Below, piece by piece: positions 23,889-33,152 of a stretch of DNA of 64,000 bases. The notes under the pieces are model-generated. The model did no database searches. It was not told the origin of the DNA and saw only the letters and a list, made by a program, of their open reading frames with translations. The position numbers and the translations under genes were made by a program. The stretch is taken from assembly GCF_003337735.1 (NCBI RefSeq), contig NZ_QPJY01000008.1:1-64000 (forward strand), in the 5' to 3' direction. Position 1 is the first letter of the stretch. Each line of letters starts with the position of its first letter. The stretch comes from Thioalbus denitrificans (lineage in GTDB: Bacteria > Pseudomonadota > Gammaproteobacteria > DSM-26407).

Positions 23889-26380
23889 CGCTGCCCCTTC
23901 ATCTCCGCCAGCCGTTCCAGGGCCTCCACCAGCCCCAGCCCTTGCCGGCGCATCTGCTCGATGGCCTCGTACTCCTCGCCCTTGGTGGTGAAGAGCAGCT
24001 CCGAGAAGCGGTCCACCACCAGGCGGCCCACCGAGGTGGCGCCGTCGAAGCGCACCGCGATCTCCGAGTACTCCCCCTCCTGGGTGTCCACCGAGGCGAG
24101 CAGCGTGCGCAGGTGCCCGTCCATCACCAGCTGGTCATTGCTCTCCGCCGCCTTGAGGGACTCCTCCTTCTGGCGCAGCAGGAACACCCAGTCGGCGTTG
24201 GCCAGCGCCGCCTTGGAGGTGCCCGAACGGTGATAGTCGTCGATGCCCTGGGTGATGGTCATGAAGGCCCCGCCGTGCTTGCGGGCGGTGCGGTAGCCCC
24301 CCTCGATGAAGTCCCCGGCGTTGCCGCGGCCCATCAGCTTCCAGGCCTCGTCGATGATGCAGAGCTTGCGCCGGCTGCGATCCCCGAGGTACATGGCCTC
24401 GGCGATGCGCATCATCAGCATCAGCACCACCACCGCCTGCAGGTCCGGCTTGGCGTCGAGCTCGCCGAGCTCCAGCACCACCAGGGGGTTGTCCAGGTCG
24501 ATGTTCGCCTCGCCCTCGAACCAGCGCCCGAAGGCCCCCTCCCGGGTGTAGGGATAGAGCATGTGGCCCACCTCCCGTGCCGGCTCCTCGGAGCGCTCGA
24601 GCAGCGCCTCGGCCACCCGGGTGATGGAGGCCTCACGGCCGTGGGCGCGCCAGACCGCCTTGATGGTCCGCTCCAGGTGCCCCTTGCGCAGGGAGTCGAG
24701 CGGCGCCTCCGGGGCGGCTATCTGGGCGAGCAGGTCCCGCAGCATGAGCTGCACGTCCTCGTCGAAGTCGTGAATGCCGCTGAAGGGGTTGAGGTTGACG
24801 CGCGAGTCTGCGGAGAACTCCAGGTAGGAGCCCCCCACCAGCTGGCACAGCCGCTGGTAGCTGCGGCCGCGGTCGATGACCCAGGCCCGGCCGCCGGCGC
24901 CCAGCAGGTTGAAAAGCATCTCCTGGGAGAAGACCGACTTGCCGGCCCCCGAGGCCGCGGCCACGGCGATGTTGTAATTCCCCTGGCGGTTGTCCCAGGG
25001 ATCCAGGTGCATGATCTGCCCCCGCCGGCCCACCAGCTGCAGCAGCGGCGTGCCGGTGCCGCGCCACTCGCCCATCCAGGGCGCGGTGTGGACGCAGTTC
25101 CAGGTCAGGAAGCTCCGCAGCCGGCCGAGGCTTCGCATCTCGCGGATGAAGGCGGGGCCGGGCATCAGCGGCAGCGCCGTCAGGAAGGCGTGCAGGCTGG
25201 TGAAGCGGTCGCGGCTCAGCTTCCAGCCGCGCGCCCCGTAGAGCGCCGTCAGCCGCTGCTCGGCGTAGTCGCCATCCCCCTGCGGCGCGAAGAGCACCAG
25301 CTGGCTGTGGACCTGGAACAGCTGGTGGCCGTCGTCCATGCGCCGGGCGACGATCTCCCAGTCGCGCTGGCGCTCGCGCCAGGCGGGCAGGAAGCGGCCC
25401 ACCGGGGACTCGGCCATCTGCTGGGCCCGGGCCGCCTTGAGCTTGGCCCGGTTGCCGGCGCCGAGCTGGTCCGGCACATGGAGGGTCTGGGTGTGGAGGA
25501 AGGGACAGGGGATGCGCAGGCTGTTCTCGAACAGGTCGCCGATGAGATCCCCCATGCCCCAGCCGGCCCAGCTCTGGGGGTACTGGCGCACCGTGTAGGG
25601 CCGCACATCCAGGTGCAGATCGCCATGGCTCAGCCCCAGCCCGTCCCGCCCCACGAGCAGCAGGGTGTCGTGGTCCACCATCTGCTCGCGCAGCAGCCTC
25701 GAGTCCTCCCAGCGGAGCGGCTCCCGGCGCTCCGCCGGATTCAGGATCGTGTCCAGGAGGTTGATCAGCCCCGCGGCGTCAAGCTCCTCGGCGGGCATCC
25801 GGGCCGAGCTCAGGATGCCGCGCATGGCGTCGCGGGTGCGCATCAGCCACTCCCGCTCCTCCCCTGCCGCGGGCCGGAGCACGCTCAGAAAGAGGTGGTA
25901 GTCCCTTAGCAGGAAGGGCTGGCCGCCGAGCAGCGAGTGCCAGGCGCCCCGGGCCAGGTAGTCGGTGCGCTTGCGGGCGAGGAACTCGTAGATCCCGCCC
26001 TGCTTGCGCGCCGCCCACCGCTCCAGCAGGGGCCGGATGTCCGGGGAGGCGTAGAGGGTGACCTGCACCGTGGTGCCGGCCTTGAGCCCGAGGGTGAACA
26101 GGCCGCTCAGCACCCGGAGGGACTCCTCGCTGAGGCCCACCCCCGGCGCCACCTCGAGCGTCCACCCGATGGCGTCCTCGGTATGGAACAGCCGGGTCGC
26201 CGGCTCGAAGCTCTCGTAGGGGAGCAGCCCCGCCAGCCGATGGGCCGACGTCAGCCGCTGCATCTCCCGGATGGAGGGCGGCAGACCGCCCGCGGCGTAG
26301 ACCGCGCCCGGCGGCTCCTCCTGCAGCCAGCGCCGGAGATCCGCCGCCGCCCGGGACCTCAGCTGCCCGATCAGGCTCAT
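23885..26380 (-). CDS. traC: TraC, F-type T4SS ATPase (VirB4 family)
   Basis: The 831-residue protein has a VirB4-like N-terminal domain, Walker A AASGAGKSVF (about residue 475) and Walker B LCIIDEAWKLM. It powers pilus assembly and retraction at the inner membrane. The start overlaps the traV stop by four bases. Confidence 0.95.
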   Translation of the reverse strand: MSLIGQLRSRAAADLRRWLQEEPPGAVYAAGGLPPSIREMQRLTSAHRLAGLLPYESFEPATRLFHTEDAIGWTLEVAPGVGLSEESLRVLSGLFTLGLKAGTTVQVTLYASPDIRPLLERWAARKQGGIYEFLARKRTDYLARGAWHSLLGGQPFLLRDYHLFLSVLRPAAGEEREWLMRTRDAMRGILSSARMPAEELDAAGLINLLDTILNPAERREPLRWEDSRLLREQMVDHDTLLLVGRDGLGLSHGDLHLDVRPYTVRQYPQSWAGWGMGDLIGDLFENSLRIPCPFLHTQTLHVPDQLGAGNRAKLKAARAQQMAESPVGRFLPAWRERQRDWEIVARRMDDGHQLFQVHSQLVLFAPQGDGDYAEQRLTALYGARGWKLSRDRFTSLHAFLTALPLMPGPAFIREMRSLGRLRSFLTWNCVHTAPWMGEWRGTGTPLLQLVGRRGQIMHLDPWDNRQGNYNIAVAAASGAGKSVFSQEMLFNLLGAGGRAWVIDRGRSYQRLCQLVGGSYLEFSADSRVNLNPFSGIHDFDEDVQLMLRDLLAQIAAPEAPLDSLRKGHLERTIKAVWRAHGREASITRVAEALLERSEEPAREVGHMLYPYTREGAFGRWFEGEANIDLDNPLVVLELGELDAKPDLQAVVVLMLMMRIAEAMYLGDRSRRKLCIIDEAWKLMGRGNAGDFIEGGYRTARKHGGAFMTITQGIDDYHRSGTSKAALANADWVFLLRQKEESLKAAESNDQLVMDGHLRTLLASVDTQEGEYSEIAVRFDGATSVGRLVVDRFSELLFTTKGEEYEAIEQMRRQGLGLVEALERLAEMKGQR

Positions 26381-26766
26381 GGCAGGCTCCAGCGCCCCTC
26401 GTCGAGGCGCAGGAAGAGGTAGGTCTCGTCGTGGAGATCGCCCTCGGCGTCCTCCCAGCGGCGGACCCAGACCCGCAGCTGCTCGGGGCGGGTCAGCACC
26501 GGTGCGCCCGGGGTGACGGTGGCCACCACGGTCCGGGGCCCGGAGGCAGCAGCCGGTCCGCCGGCGTCGGCAGTCTCCCCGGAAACCGGCGCCTCCGGAG
26601 AGGCGCTGCCGCGCGTCAGGCCGCCCGCCATCACCGCCGCGTAGATGTCGCTCTCCGGCGAGCAGCTGATCCCCTCCCCCACCGGGCAGCCGTAGCGGGG
26701 CGCCCCGCCGCAGCCGCCAAGGCCCAGCAGCGCGAGGAGAACGCCCAGGCGCGTCACGCTCTTCAT
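26377..26766 (-). CDS. traV: TraV, outer-membrane core lipoprotein
   Basis: The 129-residue product has a lipobox (LLALLGLGGC), then CPVGEGISCSPESDIYAAV, close to the TraV cysteine pattern. It would form the outer-membrane core with TraB and TraK. The gene lies directly upstream of traC with overlap. Confidence 0.82.
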   Translation of the reverse strand: MKSVTRLGVLLALLGLGGCGGAPRYGCPVGEGISCSPESDIYAAVMAGGLTRGSASPEAPVSGETADAGGPAAASGPRTVVATVTPGAPVLTRPEQLRVWVRRWEDAEGDLHDETYLFLRLDEGRWSLP

Positions 26767-26767
26767 G

Positions 26768-27079
26768 TCACTGCCGCCGGTAGCAGCTGAAGGCGACCAC
26801 GTCGTCGGGACCCACCCGGCCCTGGGTGAGATCCTCGGCGCTGCCCCGGGTGATGAGGTAGCAGCCGTTGGCGCCCGAGTGCATGTTCGACAGGGTGGTG
26901 CCCGGGATGAGGCTCCCGTCCCGGTGCACGTAGACGGTCTTGGCGCCGCTGCTCTCCCGGAAGACCACCTCGCCCACCTGGCCGAGGAAGGGGAAGTTCT
27001 CGGCGGCCGGCGCCGCCCCGGCCAGCAGCATGAGCACCCCGGCGACCGCGGGATAAACCGGCTTAGATATCCTTTTCAT
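26768..27079 (-). CDS. Small exported protein in the transfer operon
   Basis: The 103-residue protein begins with a signal peptide (YPAVAGVLMLLAGAAPAAE) and has a short mature domain with two cysteines (NGCYLITRG...FSCYRRQ). It sits between dsbC and traV. I do not recognise a family; a small periplasmic accessory protein is likely from the context. Confidence 0.65.
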   Translation of the reverse strand: MKRISKPVYPAVAGVLMLLAGAAPAAENFPFLGQVGEVVFRESSGAKTVYVHRDGSLIPGTTLSNMHSGANGCYLITRGSAEDLTQGRVGPDDVVAFSCYRRQ

Positions 27080-27950
27080 CAGCTCTCTCCTCCTTGGATG
27101 GAACGGCATCGAGCCACGCCCGTAGGGGGGCCGGCTCCAGGTAGCCCGGATGGACCCGGCCATCAGGCGCAATCAGGATGGGGGTGCCCTCGAGGGCATG
27201 GCGGCGCACGAAGGCGCGGGCATCATCCAGCGCCTCCGCCGCGGTCTCGCAGTCCGCCCCGGGCGGCTCGGGCAGGGACTCGCCGGCCATGGCGGCGTCC
27301 AGCGCCGCCAGCGGCTCGGCCGCGCACAGGATCCGGCGCATAGCGTCCTGGGACCGGGGAACCAGCACCGCATGCACCCTGAGATCCCCGCTCGCGCGCA
27401 GCTCCCGGTGCAGCCGCCGGCACCAGGGGCAGTCGGGATCCGCCAGCACAGCGATCTCGCGGGCGCCGGCGCCGAAGCCCAACATGGCCGAGCGCGGGAG
27501 CGCGTCCCACGGCACGGTGGCGGCCTCTGCTGCCTGCGCCACACGCCCCTCGAGCTCCGCCTTGCGCGCTGCGGTCAGGTCGGTGGCCGTGCGCAGGTCG
27601 TAGAGGTGGCCCACCACCAGCCACTGCCCGCCGCGGTCCACGTAGAGCACGTTGGGACCCGCCACCACCTCCATGAGCCCGGGGATGGGCGTGGGGGTGA
27701 CCGTCTCAATGCGAGTGCCGGGCAGGGCCGCCCGGACGGCCTGCTCCGCCGCCGCGACCGGATCTACACCATCTGGCACCCCATGCGATGTCGGCCCGAA
27801 CACCACCCAGAGAACCCAGACGCCTGCGATGGCCCAGCCCAAGGCGAGGGTCAGCGCGACCCGGTCCCGCCTTCCGATGGCGACCAACAGAAGGACCAGG
27901 GGCCCCACCACCCACAGCATCACCGACGCCCACGAATGCGGCCCCTCCAT
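27063..27950 (-). CDS. dsbC: DsbC-type disulfide isomerase with N-terminal membrane segments
   Basis: The 295-residue protein has two N-terminal hydrophobic helices (VMLWVVGPLVLLLVAIG and LALGWAIAGVWVLWVVFG). A DsbC dimerisation-like region (VVAGPNVLYVDRGGQWLVVG) and a thioredoxin domain with active site CPWC (LADPDCPWCRRLHREL) follow. A membrane-anchored isomerase in the operon fits the many cysteines of TraN, TraU and TraH. The start overlaps the traB stop. Confidence 0.85.
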   Translation of the reverse strand: MEGPHSWASVMLWVVGPLVLLLVAIGRRDRVALTLALGWAIAGVWVLWVVFGPTSHGVPDGVDPVAAAEQAVRAALPGTRIETVTPTPIPGLMEVVAGPNVLYVDRGGQWLVVGHLYDLRTATDLTAARKAELEGRVAQAAEAATVPWDALPRSAMLGFGAGAREIAVLADPDCPWCRRLHRELRASGDLRVHAVLVPRSQDAMRRILCAAEPLAALDAAMAGESLPEPPGADCETAAEALDDARAFVRRHALEGTPILIAPDGRVHPGYLEPAPLRAWLDAVPSKEERADEKDI

Positions 27951-29239
27951 CAGCGCGCCTCCCCGCCGGCGGCCTGGCGGAGGATGTCCACGCCCAGATC
28001 CACGCCCTGCTTGATGATGAGCTCCCCGATGCGGCCGGAGTCCACCTCGATGACCGGATAGACCTCGTCGGCCCGCTTCAGGTACCACTCCGCGATGCGG
28101 TCGAGCGCCGAGGCCATCCCCTCGGAGAGGCCGTACTTGGCGATGTTGCCCCCCTCCACCGACTGCACCGCGCCGAGCGCGCTGGTGGAGAGGCTGGTCA
28201 GGGACTGGGAGAGCCCCTTGCCGATGCCCCCAGCGACCCCTGCCACCAGGGCGCGGGCGATGAGCTGCCCCTGCTTGCTCACCACCCGCCCGCGCATGCC
28301 GGCCTTGCCGTCCTCGCCGGTGATGTAGCCGTCCACCAGGGTCTCCACCACCGCCCCGTCCCGCAGCACGCAGCTCAGGCGCTCGGCGCGGAAGTAGACC
28401 CGCTCGCTCGCCAAGTCCCCCCGCGCCGCGGCGATGATGTGACACTCCCGCACCCGGGAGCGGAAGCGGTTGGGCAGCGTGCCATGGTCCAGCAGCGTCA
28501 GCAGCACCGGCACCGGGTTCTTCTCCGCGACCCCGCCGGTGGGGGCATCGACGCCGGCGAGCAGCGCCGCGCGGGCGAAGGATCCGGCGGGAATGAACTC
28601 GTGGATGGTGTGGTCGCCTGCCACCCGCCCGCCGCCACTCCGGTTGGCGGGCTTCACCGCGGGCGTCCCCCTCCCCGGCTCTCCCACGCCAGCCGCGGCG
28701 CGCAGATCGACCACCCGCATGCCCGGAATGGCCGGCTGCCCGGCCGTGGCGCCCGGCCCGGCCGGGCGGGCGCCGATGGCCGGCGCGGGGAGGGACGGCG
28801 GCGGCAGCGGCAAGGGTTTGGGGGATGTGACCGTGGCAGCCGAATCAGGCTTCGGGTCCGGCTGCGATGCCGGCAGTGGAGGCGGCAATGGCAGCGTCGT
28901 CTTCGCACTCCGCTCCCCGCGGCGCTCCTCCTGCTCTCGCTGCGCCTGCTGCAAACGCTCCAGCCGATCGGTCAGGTTGTTCAGCTGCCGTTCGAGTTCC
29001 TGGTTGTCGCGGCGCAGCGCGGTCAGCTCCGCCTCGGAGCGGGTCATCCAGACCTCCGCCGGGTCCAGGTCCGCGGCCGGCGTCCGGAAGCTCTTCGCCA
29101 CCTCCCGCTCCGCCACCTCCTCGATGCGCCGCTTGGGATCGGAGAGGTAGAGGCCGAGGATCACCACGCCCACGAGCGCCGCGACGGCCCCCGAGGCCAG
29201 CAGCCGCTGGCGGCGCCGGGTCTGGAGGGCGCTCTCCAT
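27950..29239 (-). CDS. traB: TraB, inner-membrane-spanning core protein (VirB10-like)
   Basis: The 429-residue protein has an N-terminal membrane helix (AVAALVGVVILGLYL), a coiled coil (ELTALRRDNQELERQLNNLTDRLERLQQA), a proline-rich linker, and the C-terminal barrel region (FIPAGSFARAALLAGVDAP...PVLLTL...LSCVLRDGAVVE). It links inner and outer membrane parts of the type IV machine. Confidence 0.93.
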   Translation of the reverse strand: MESALQTRRRQRLLASGAVAALVGVVILGLYLSDPKRRIEEVAEREVAKSFRTPAADLDPAEVWMTRSEAELTALRRDNQELERQLNNLTDRLERLQQAQREQEERRGERSAKTTLPLPPPLPASQPDPKPDSAATVTSPKPLPLPPPSLPAPAIGARPAGPGATAGQPAIPGMRVVDLRAAAGVGEPGRGTPAVKPANRSGGGRVAGDHTIHEFIPAGSFARAALLAGVDAPTGGVAEKNPVPVLLTLLDHGTLPNRFRSRVRECHIIAAARGDLASERVYFRAERLSCVLRDGAVVETLVDGYITGEDGKAGMRGRVVSKQGQLIARALVAGVAGGIGKGLSQSLTSLSTSALGAVQSVEGGNIAKYGLSEGMASALDRIAEWYLKRADEVYPVIEVDSGRIGELIIKQGVDLGVDILRQAAGGEAR

Positions 29240-29937
29240 CAGCGCGCCTCCCGGACCAGGTAGACCCGGGTCGTGCCGCCCGGGGGCAGGGCATGCCGGG
29301 CAATCGCCACCGCCAGGATGTTGCCGGCGAGCGCCCCGAACTCCCGCTCGTCGAGCCGCATCTCATCCACGGAGACGTTGGTCAGCTCGTAGACCTCGCC
29401 CGCGAGCTCGCCCTGGTAGCGGGCGGTCCGCACCAGGCGCGCCTCGCGCCAGAGGGGTACCTCCCGCCGGGCCAGGTCGGCGCCGTAGCCCTCGGGGACG
29501 GCGTCCGTGGCGAGCGACCGCATGAGCGCCTTGATGCGGGCCACGTGGGGCACGGATGCCCCGGCGTGCGTCTCGGGCGGCGCCAGGGTGCTATTCCGCG
29601 GCCGGATCAGGACCGTCTCCGCCGGCATGTCGGTGGGCGCCACCAGCAGCGTGTAGGTGGCCCCGGCCGCGTCGGTCACGAAGAGGCTGAAGGAGGACGG
29701 TCCACCCAGGGGCCGCACGTAGACCTGGCCCCGCGCGGCATCCTCCTGGGACTGGAATCGCTCCTCCGGCCCCCGCACCACCTCGATGCGGTTGCCATCA
29801 GCCATTCCCAGGCGGTTCCAGTCGCGGCTCGAGAGCTTGACGGCGATGCTCTGCCCGTCGACCGCCTCCACGATCTGCACCGCCCCGGCCTCAAGACCGG
29901 CGGCCAGCAGCAACAGTCCCAGCAGCAAACGGATCAT
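29239..29937 (-). CDS. traK: TraK, periplasmic core protein (VirB9-like)
   Basis: The 232-residue product has a signal peptide (MIRLLLGLLLLAAGLEAGA) and a TraK-type domain (NRIEVVRGPEERFQS...YVRPLGGPSSFSLFVTDAAGATYTLLV). It forms the outer-membrane ring with TraV and TraB. Its start lies 47 bases inside traE. Confidence 0.9.
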   Translation of the reverse strand: MIRLLLGLLLLAAGLEAGAVQIVEAVDGQSIAVKLSSRDWNRLGMADGNRIEVVRGPEERFQSQEDAARGQVYVRPLGGPSSFSLFVTDAAGATYTLLVAPTDMPAETVLIRPRNSTLAPPETHAGASVPHVARIKALMRSLATDAVPEGYGADLARREVPLWREARLVRTARYQGELAGEVYELTNVSVDEMRLDEREFGALAGNILAVAIARHALPPGGTTRVYLVREAR

Positions 29938-30487
29938 CGGACTGAACCTCCAGGAACCGCCGCACCGTGAGGCGGCCGTTCCGATAGTTGAACTCGATCA
30001 GGAAAGTCGCCTCCCGCTGCCCCGTGGACTTGCTCGCCACCAGGGTCATCAGCGTGCCGGTGACCGCCACCAGCTGCCCCCGGATCCGCACCTCGCGGGC
30101 GTGGAAGACGCTGCTCATCTGGTTGCGCCGCACCTTCTCCGCGTCGCTCTCGAGCCGGGCCGCCAGCTCCCCGTAGGCGCGGGGGTCGGCGTAGCTCAGG
30201 AACTGCCGGACCTGGTAGTCGATGTTGTCGGGGTTGTAAGTGAGCGCGAGCCCCGCGAACCAGGGGGCCATCTGCTCAAGGTACTCGGGCGAGACCTCCT
30301 CGCCCTGGACCGAGAAGGGCTTGTGGAGCGCCGGCGGGGTGACGATGGTCTTCTCGGCCACCCCCAGCCGGGAGAGCAGTCCGCCGGCGAGCAGCAGGTT
30401 CGACACACCCAGCAGGAGGGCGACGAGGATCCAGAGATTCCTGCGCCGCACCGCCTCGGCCAGCGCGGAGGTGTAGTTGCGCCTCAT
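29891..30487 (-). CDS. traE: TraE, inner-membrane pilus assembly protein (VirB5/8-like)
   Basis: The 198-residue protein has one N-terminal membrane segment (LWILVALLLGVSNLLLAGGLL) and a TraE/VirB8-like periplasmic domain (FLSYADPRAYGELAARLESDAEKVRRNQMSSVF). Start MRRNYTSA at 30487 overlaps the traL stop. Confidence 0.9.
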   Translation of the reverse strand: MRRNYTSALAEAVRRRNLWILVALLLGVSNLLLAGGLLSRLGVAEKTIVTPPALHKPFSVQGEEVSPEYLEQMAPWFAGLALTYNPDNIDYQVRQFLSYADPRAYGELAARLESDAEKVRRNQMSSVFHAREVRIRGQLVAVTGTLMTLVASKSTGQREATFLIEFNYRNGRLTVRRFLEVQSDDPFAAGTVAAGRRS

Positions 30488-30789
30488 CATCCGGTGTACT
30501 CCCGAACGTGGCTCGGAGCGCGGGCCCTGAGCCACCACTCCGAGGGGGTGTACCAGAAGAGGAAACGGGTGATGACGCCCCGCCCGCCCTCCGCCTTGAT
30601 GCGGGAGAGCGAGCGGGCCGCCACCACCCCGAGGATCGCGGCCCCCACCACCGCCAGGAGGTGGTTCAGCAGCGAGCCCAGCACGAGGAAGACGATCACC
30701 ACGACGGCCACGTCCGCGTCCCAGAAGAAGAACTGGACGGGGTCGTCGAGCCGCCGCGGGATCCAGTAGTGGTCGGCGCCATTGGCCAT
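30487..30789 (-). CDS. traL: TraL, inner-membrane pilus assembly protein
   Basis: The 100-residue product reads WIPRRLDDPVQFFFWDADV and then two hydrophobic segments, the typical TraL layout (IPRxLDxPxxxxxW...). It ends in a basic region. It starts 24 bases after the traA stop. Confidence 0.9.
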   Translation of the reverse strand: MANGADHYWIPRRLDDPVQFFFWDADVAVVVIVFLVLGSLLNHLLAVVGAAILGVVAARSLSRIKAEGGRGVITRFLFWYTPSEWWLRARAPSHVREYTG

Positions 30790-30813
30790 GAGCGTCGGTG
30801 CGGAGCCTGCGCC

Positions 30814-31125
30814 TCAGATGATGGCCGAGCCGAAGATGTTGTCGATGATGCTCGGGCCGAGCGCGCCGAACACCGCCAGCACCACCCCCAGGATGGCGAT
30901 GACCGCCTTGCCGGTGCCGGCCGCGATGCCCAGCGTGATGAGGCCGCCGGTGATGGCGATGCCGCGCCCGAGGTAGCCGGTCGCCGCGTCGTAGACGAAC
31001 TGGTAGAAGGTCGAGAACTCCGCGCCGGTGGTGGAGGCGAGCGCCGCCAGCGGCACCGCCGCCATCAGGAAGAACTGCATCGCCTGCTGCTTGTGCTGCT
31101 TCAGGGAGTGGATGAGATTACGCAT
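30814..31125 (-). CDS. traA: TraA-like pilin precursor
   Basis: The 103-residue product has a long leader (MRNLIHSLKQHKQQAMQFFLMAAVPLAALAST) followed by two hydrophobic helices separated by a short loop, the F-pilin layout. It lies directly upstream of traL, as in F. ATG 31125 has a GGAGG site; maturation is expected after the ALA-like signal by a signal peptidase. Confidence 0.82.
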   Translation of the reverse strand: MRNLIHSLKQHKQQAMQFFLMAAVPLAALASTTGAEFSTFYQFVYDAATGYLGRGIAITGGLITLGIAAGTGKAVIAILGVVLAVFGALGPSIIDNIFGSAII

Positions 31126-31153
31126 GAGCAAGGTGCCTCCGTTTACTTGGAAC

Positions 31154-31942
31154 TCACAGGGATACAACAAGGGGGCCGACCCGGAAGGCCACCGTCTGGC
31201 GGCCGTTGTCCGGACCCGGCGTCACCACCACCCGCCGGTTCGCGGCGCGTCCTGCAGGGGTGGAATTGGTGGCCACGTAGCAGCAGCTGCCGTAGCCTCG
31301 AACCTGGATGCGCCCGGCCTCGACGCCGAGCTCCACCAGCGCATCGCGCACCGCCCGGGCCCGGCGCAGGGCGAGGTGGTCGTTGTACTCCTCCCCGCCG
31401 GTGTGGTCGGCGTAGCCGGTGACCCAGATCTCGCCGGCCCGGCGCCGCAGCGCCCCGGCCATGGCGCTCAGCGTCTCGCGCTGCGCGGCCGTCATGCCCG
31501 CCGAGTCGAAGGCGAACCGGACTGTGTGCACGGCCCGCTCCGGGGGGACGGCGGGGGCGCCCTCTTCCCCCGGGCGGTAGGCAACCGGCGTGATTCCATC
31601 GGGACCTGCGCCGGCGCCGTCCCGCCACTCGATTCGGAGCTCGCCCGCGGCGACGGCCGACAAGGCCTCGCCCACCTGGCCGGCCACCGCGCTGACCATC
31701 CGCCCGAGCGGCTCCAGCACATCCGGGACTGAAACCCCGGCGGCACGTTCCTTCTCCGTCTCTCCGTCCGCGGCCACAGGCGTCTTGGGCGTCGGCGCCA
31801 GGCAGTCGGCGCAGAACAGCCAATCCCCGTCCGCGGCCTGCTGCATGCCCAACCGGGGGTGAGGCATGGCCAGCCCTTCAACGGGGTGAAGGGTCGCCGG
31901 CGCCGCAGCGCAGCCCGCCAGCGTCACAATCCAGATGCTCAT
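31154..31942 (-). CDS. OmpA-domain lipoprotein at the head of the transfer operon
   Basis: The product starts MSIWIVTLAGCAAAP (262 residues), a lipobox with Cys11, and ends in an OmpA-like peptidoglycan-binding domain (VRFAFDSAGMTAAQRETLSAMAGAL...VTGYADHTGGEEYNDHLALRRARAVRDAL). An ATG five codons further up (31957) is also possible. The first 65 bases overlap the lytic transglycosylase gene. It probably anchors the transfer machine to the cell wall. Confidence 0.8.
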   Translation of the reverse strand: MSIWIVTLAGCAAAPATLHPVEGLAMPHPRLGMQQAADGDWLFCADCLAPTPKTPVAADGETEKERAAGVSVPDVLEPLGRMVSAVAGQVGEALSAVAAGELRIEWRDGAGAGPDGITPVAYRPGEEGAPAVPPERAVHTVRFAFDSAGMTAAQRETLSAMAGALRRRAGEIWVTGYADHTGGEEYNDHLALRRARAVRDALVELGVEAGRIQVRGYGSCCYVATNSTPAGRAANRRVVVTPGPDNGRQTVAFRVGPLVVSL

Positions 31943-32396
31943 AAATCCTGCGCGCATAGTTCACCCGTCTGTTCTGCGTTGTCTCGCTCGTCCCGGTGCC
32001 CGCGTTGTAGGCGCCGACCGCCTCCCAGGTGTAGCCGTAGCGGGCGACGTTCCCCGCCAGAATCCAGGCGCCCACCTGGATGTTGGTGCAGGGGTCCCAC
32101 AGGCTCGCCTCGGTGATCCCGTACCCGGAGAGCCGGGGCAGCCACCAGCTGTTGACCTGCATCAGGCCGATGTCCCGGGAGCCGTCCCGGTTCACCGCCT
32201 GGGCGGCGTGGTCCATGGCGCTTTCCGCCCGGGCGATGGCCCGCAGGAGTTTCGGGGAGAGGTCGTAGCGCGCCGCGGCCGCCTCGAAGCACCCATCGAG
32301 GGCCGTCGCGCCGGCGGCGCCGGGGAGAAGCCACACCAGAAGGAACAGCAGGCAGGTGTGGCGGTGTGATTTGTAGCGTCCGTCCATGTGAGCCAT
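31878..32396 (-). CDS. Lytic transglycosylase (VirB1-like) for conjugation
   Basis: The 172-residue protein has a signal peptide (LLFLLVWLLPGAAGATA) and an SLT domain. The catalytic glutamate is in IARAESAMDHAA, followed by GLMQVNSWWLP and VGAYNAGTG. It opens peptidoglycan for the transfer channel. A start at 32387 (MDGRYKSH) is an alternative. Confidence 0.85.
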   Translation of the reverse strand: MAHMDGRYKSHRHTCLLFLLVWLLPGAAGATALDGCFEAAAARYDLSPKLLRAIARAESAMDHAAQAVNRDGSRDIGLMQVNSWWLPRLSGYGITEASLWDPCTNIQVGAWILAGNVARYGYTWEAVGAYNAGTGTSETTQNRRVNYARRIYEHLDCDAGGLRCGAGDPSPR

Positions 32397-32411
32397 CCCC
32401 TGGCAACAACC

Positions 32412-32912
32412 CTATCCCTGGCGTTCACCCTCTGGTCCAGGCCCGGCGTAGCGAATCTCGACCCGCCGGTTCAGGGCCCGTCCTTCCCTGTGTTCGTTAC
32501 TGGCCAGGTAGTCCTGGCATCCCCAACCTTCCACCCGGAACAGGCGACCATCGTTCCCCGCTTCCACCAAGTGATCAGCCACGTCCTTCGCGCGGCGGAA
32601 CGCCAGCGCATCGTTGTACGCCCGGGGACCGATGTCGTCGGTGTAGCCGGTGATGACCAGGCAGCGCCCCGGCTCGAGGTCACCAGCAACCCGCTGGAGC
32701 GCACGCAACTGGGCGCCGGATGGCTGGTCCTCGGCGAAATCAAACAGAACCGTGTGCAGGGGAGGTAATCTGTCTCGCGGCATAGCGGGGTCCGGAAGGA
32801 TGACGGCGCTTCCCGCCCATGAGGCGACAGTCAGTACGACTGCCATGGCCCAGGCCATTCCCTTGGCGACTTTTCCGGCGGCGTCTCGCACGTCTGCGTC
32901 CCTGTGCTCCAT
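32412..32912 (-). CDS. Second OmpA-family protein
   Basis: The 166-residue frame has a membrane segment (GMAWAMAVVLTVASWAGSAVIL) and an OmpA-like domain (LFDFAEDQPSGAQLRALQRVAGDL...VITGYTDDIGPRAYNDALAFRRAKDVADHL...GCQDYLASNEHREGRALNRRVEI). It resembles the OmpA domain at 31154, so the two are probably paralogues. The start at 32912 was chosen because upstream codons lack coding character. Confidence 0.75.
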   Translation of the reverse strand: MEHRDADVRDAAGKVAKGMAWAMAVVLTVASWAGSAVILPDPAMPRDRLPPLHTVLFDFAEDQPSGAQLRALQRVAGDLEPGRCLVITGYTDDIGPRAYNDALAFRRAKDVADHLVEAGNDGRLFRVEGWGCQDYLASNEHREGRALNRRVEIRYAGPGPEGERQG

Positions 32913-33152
32913 CGCAGTGAAAAGGGTTGCGCCCCGCAGGGCGCAACAAGTTTCATGTGGAGGATGTGAGTGGCGCGCCGTCGCAGGTGAACCTGACCTC
33001 AACGGCGCGGGGAGAATTTGACGACACCAGGGAGAGGACGAGAAGCGAAAACCGTGCCCAGTTATTGTTGTCATTACCTCTTGACACTCGAGAGGCGCTT
33101 GACCCCAGACCGATCACTTTCATTAAGTGCGTGCGAACGATCTGAAGGGCGG

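Noticed and set aside
23942-25909. 655-residue plus-strand frame opposite traC
   Set aside because: Antisense shadow of traC; low-complexity H/Q/V/A-rich sequence without a domain.
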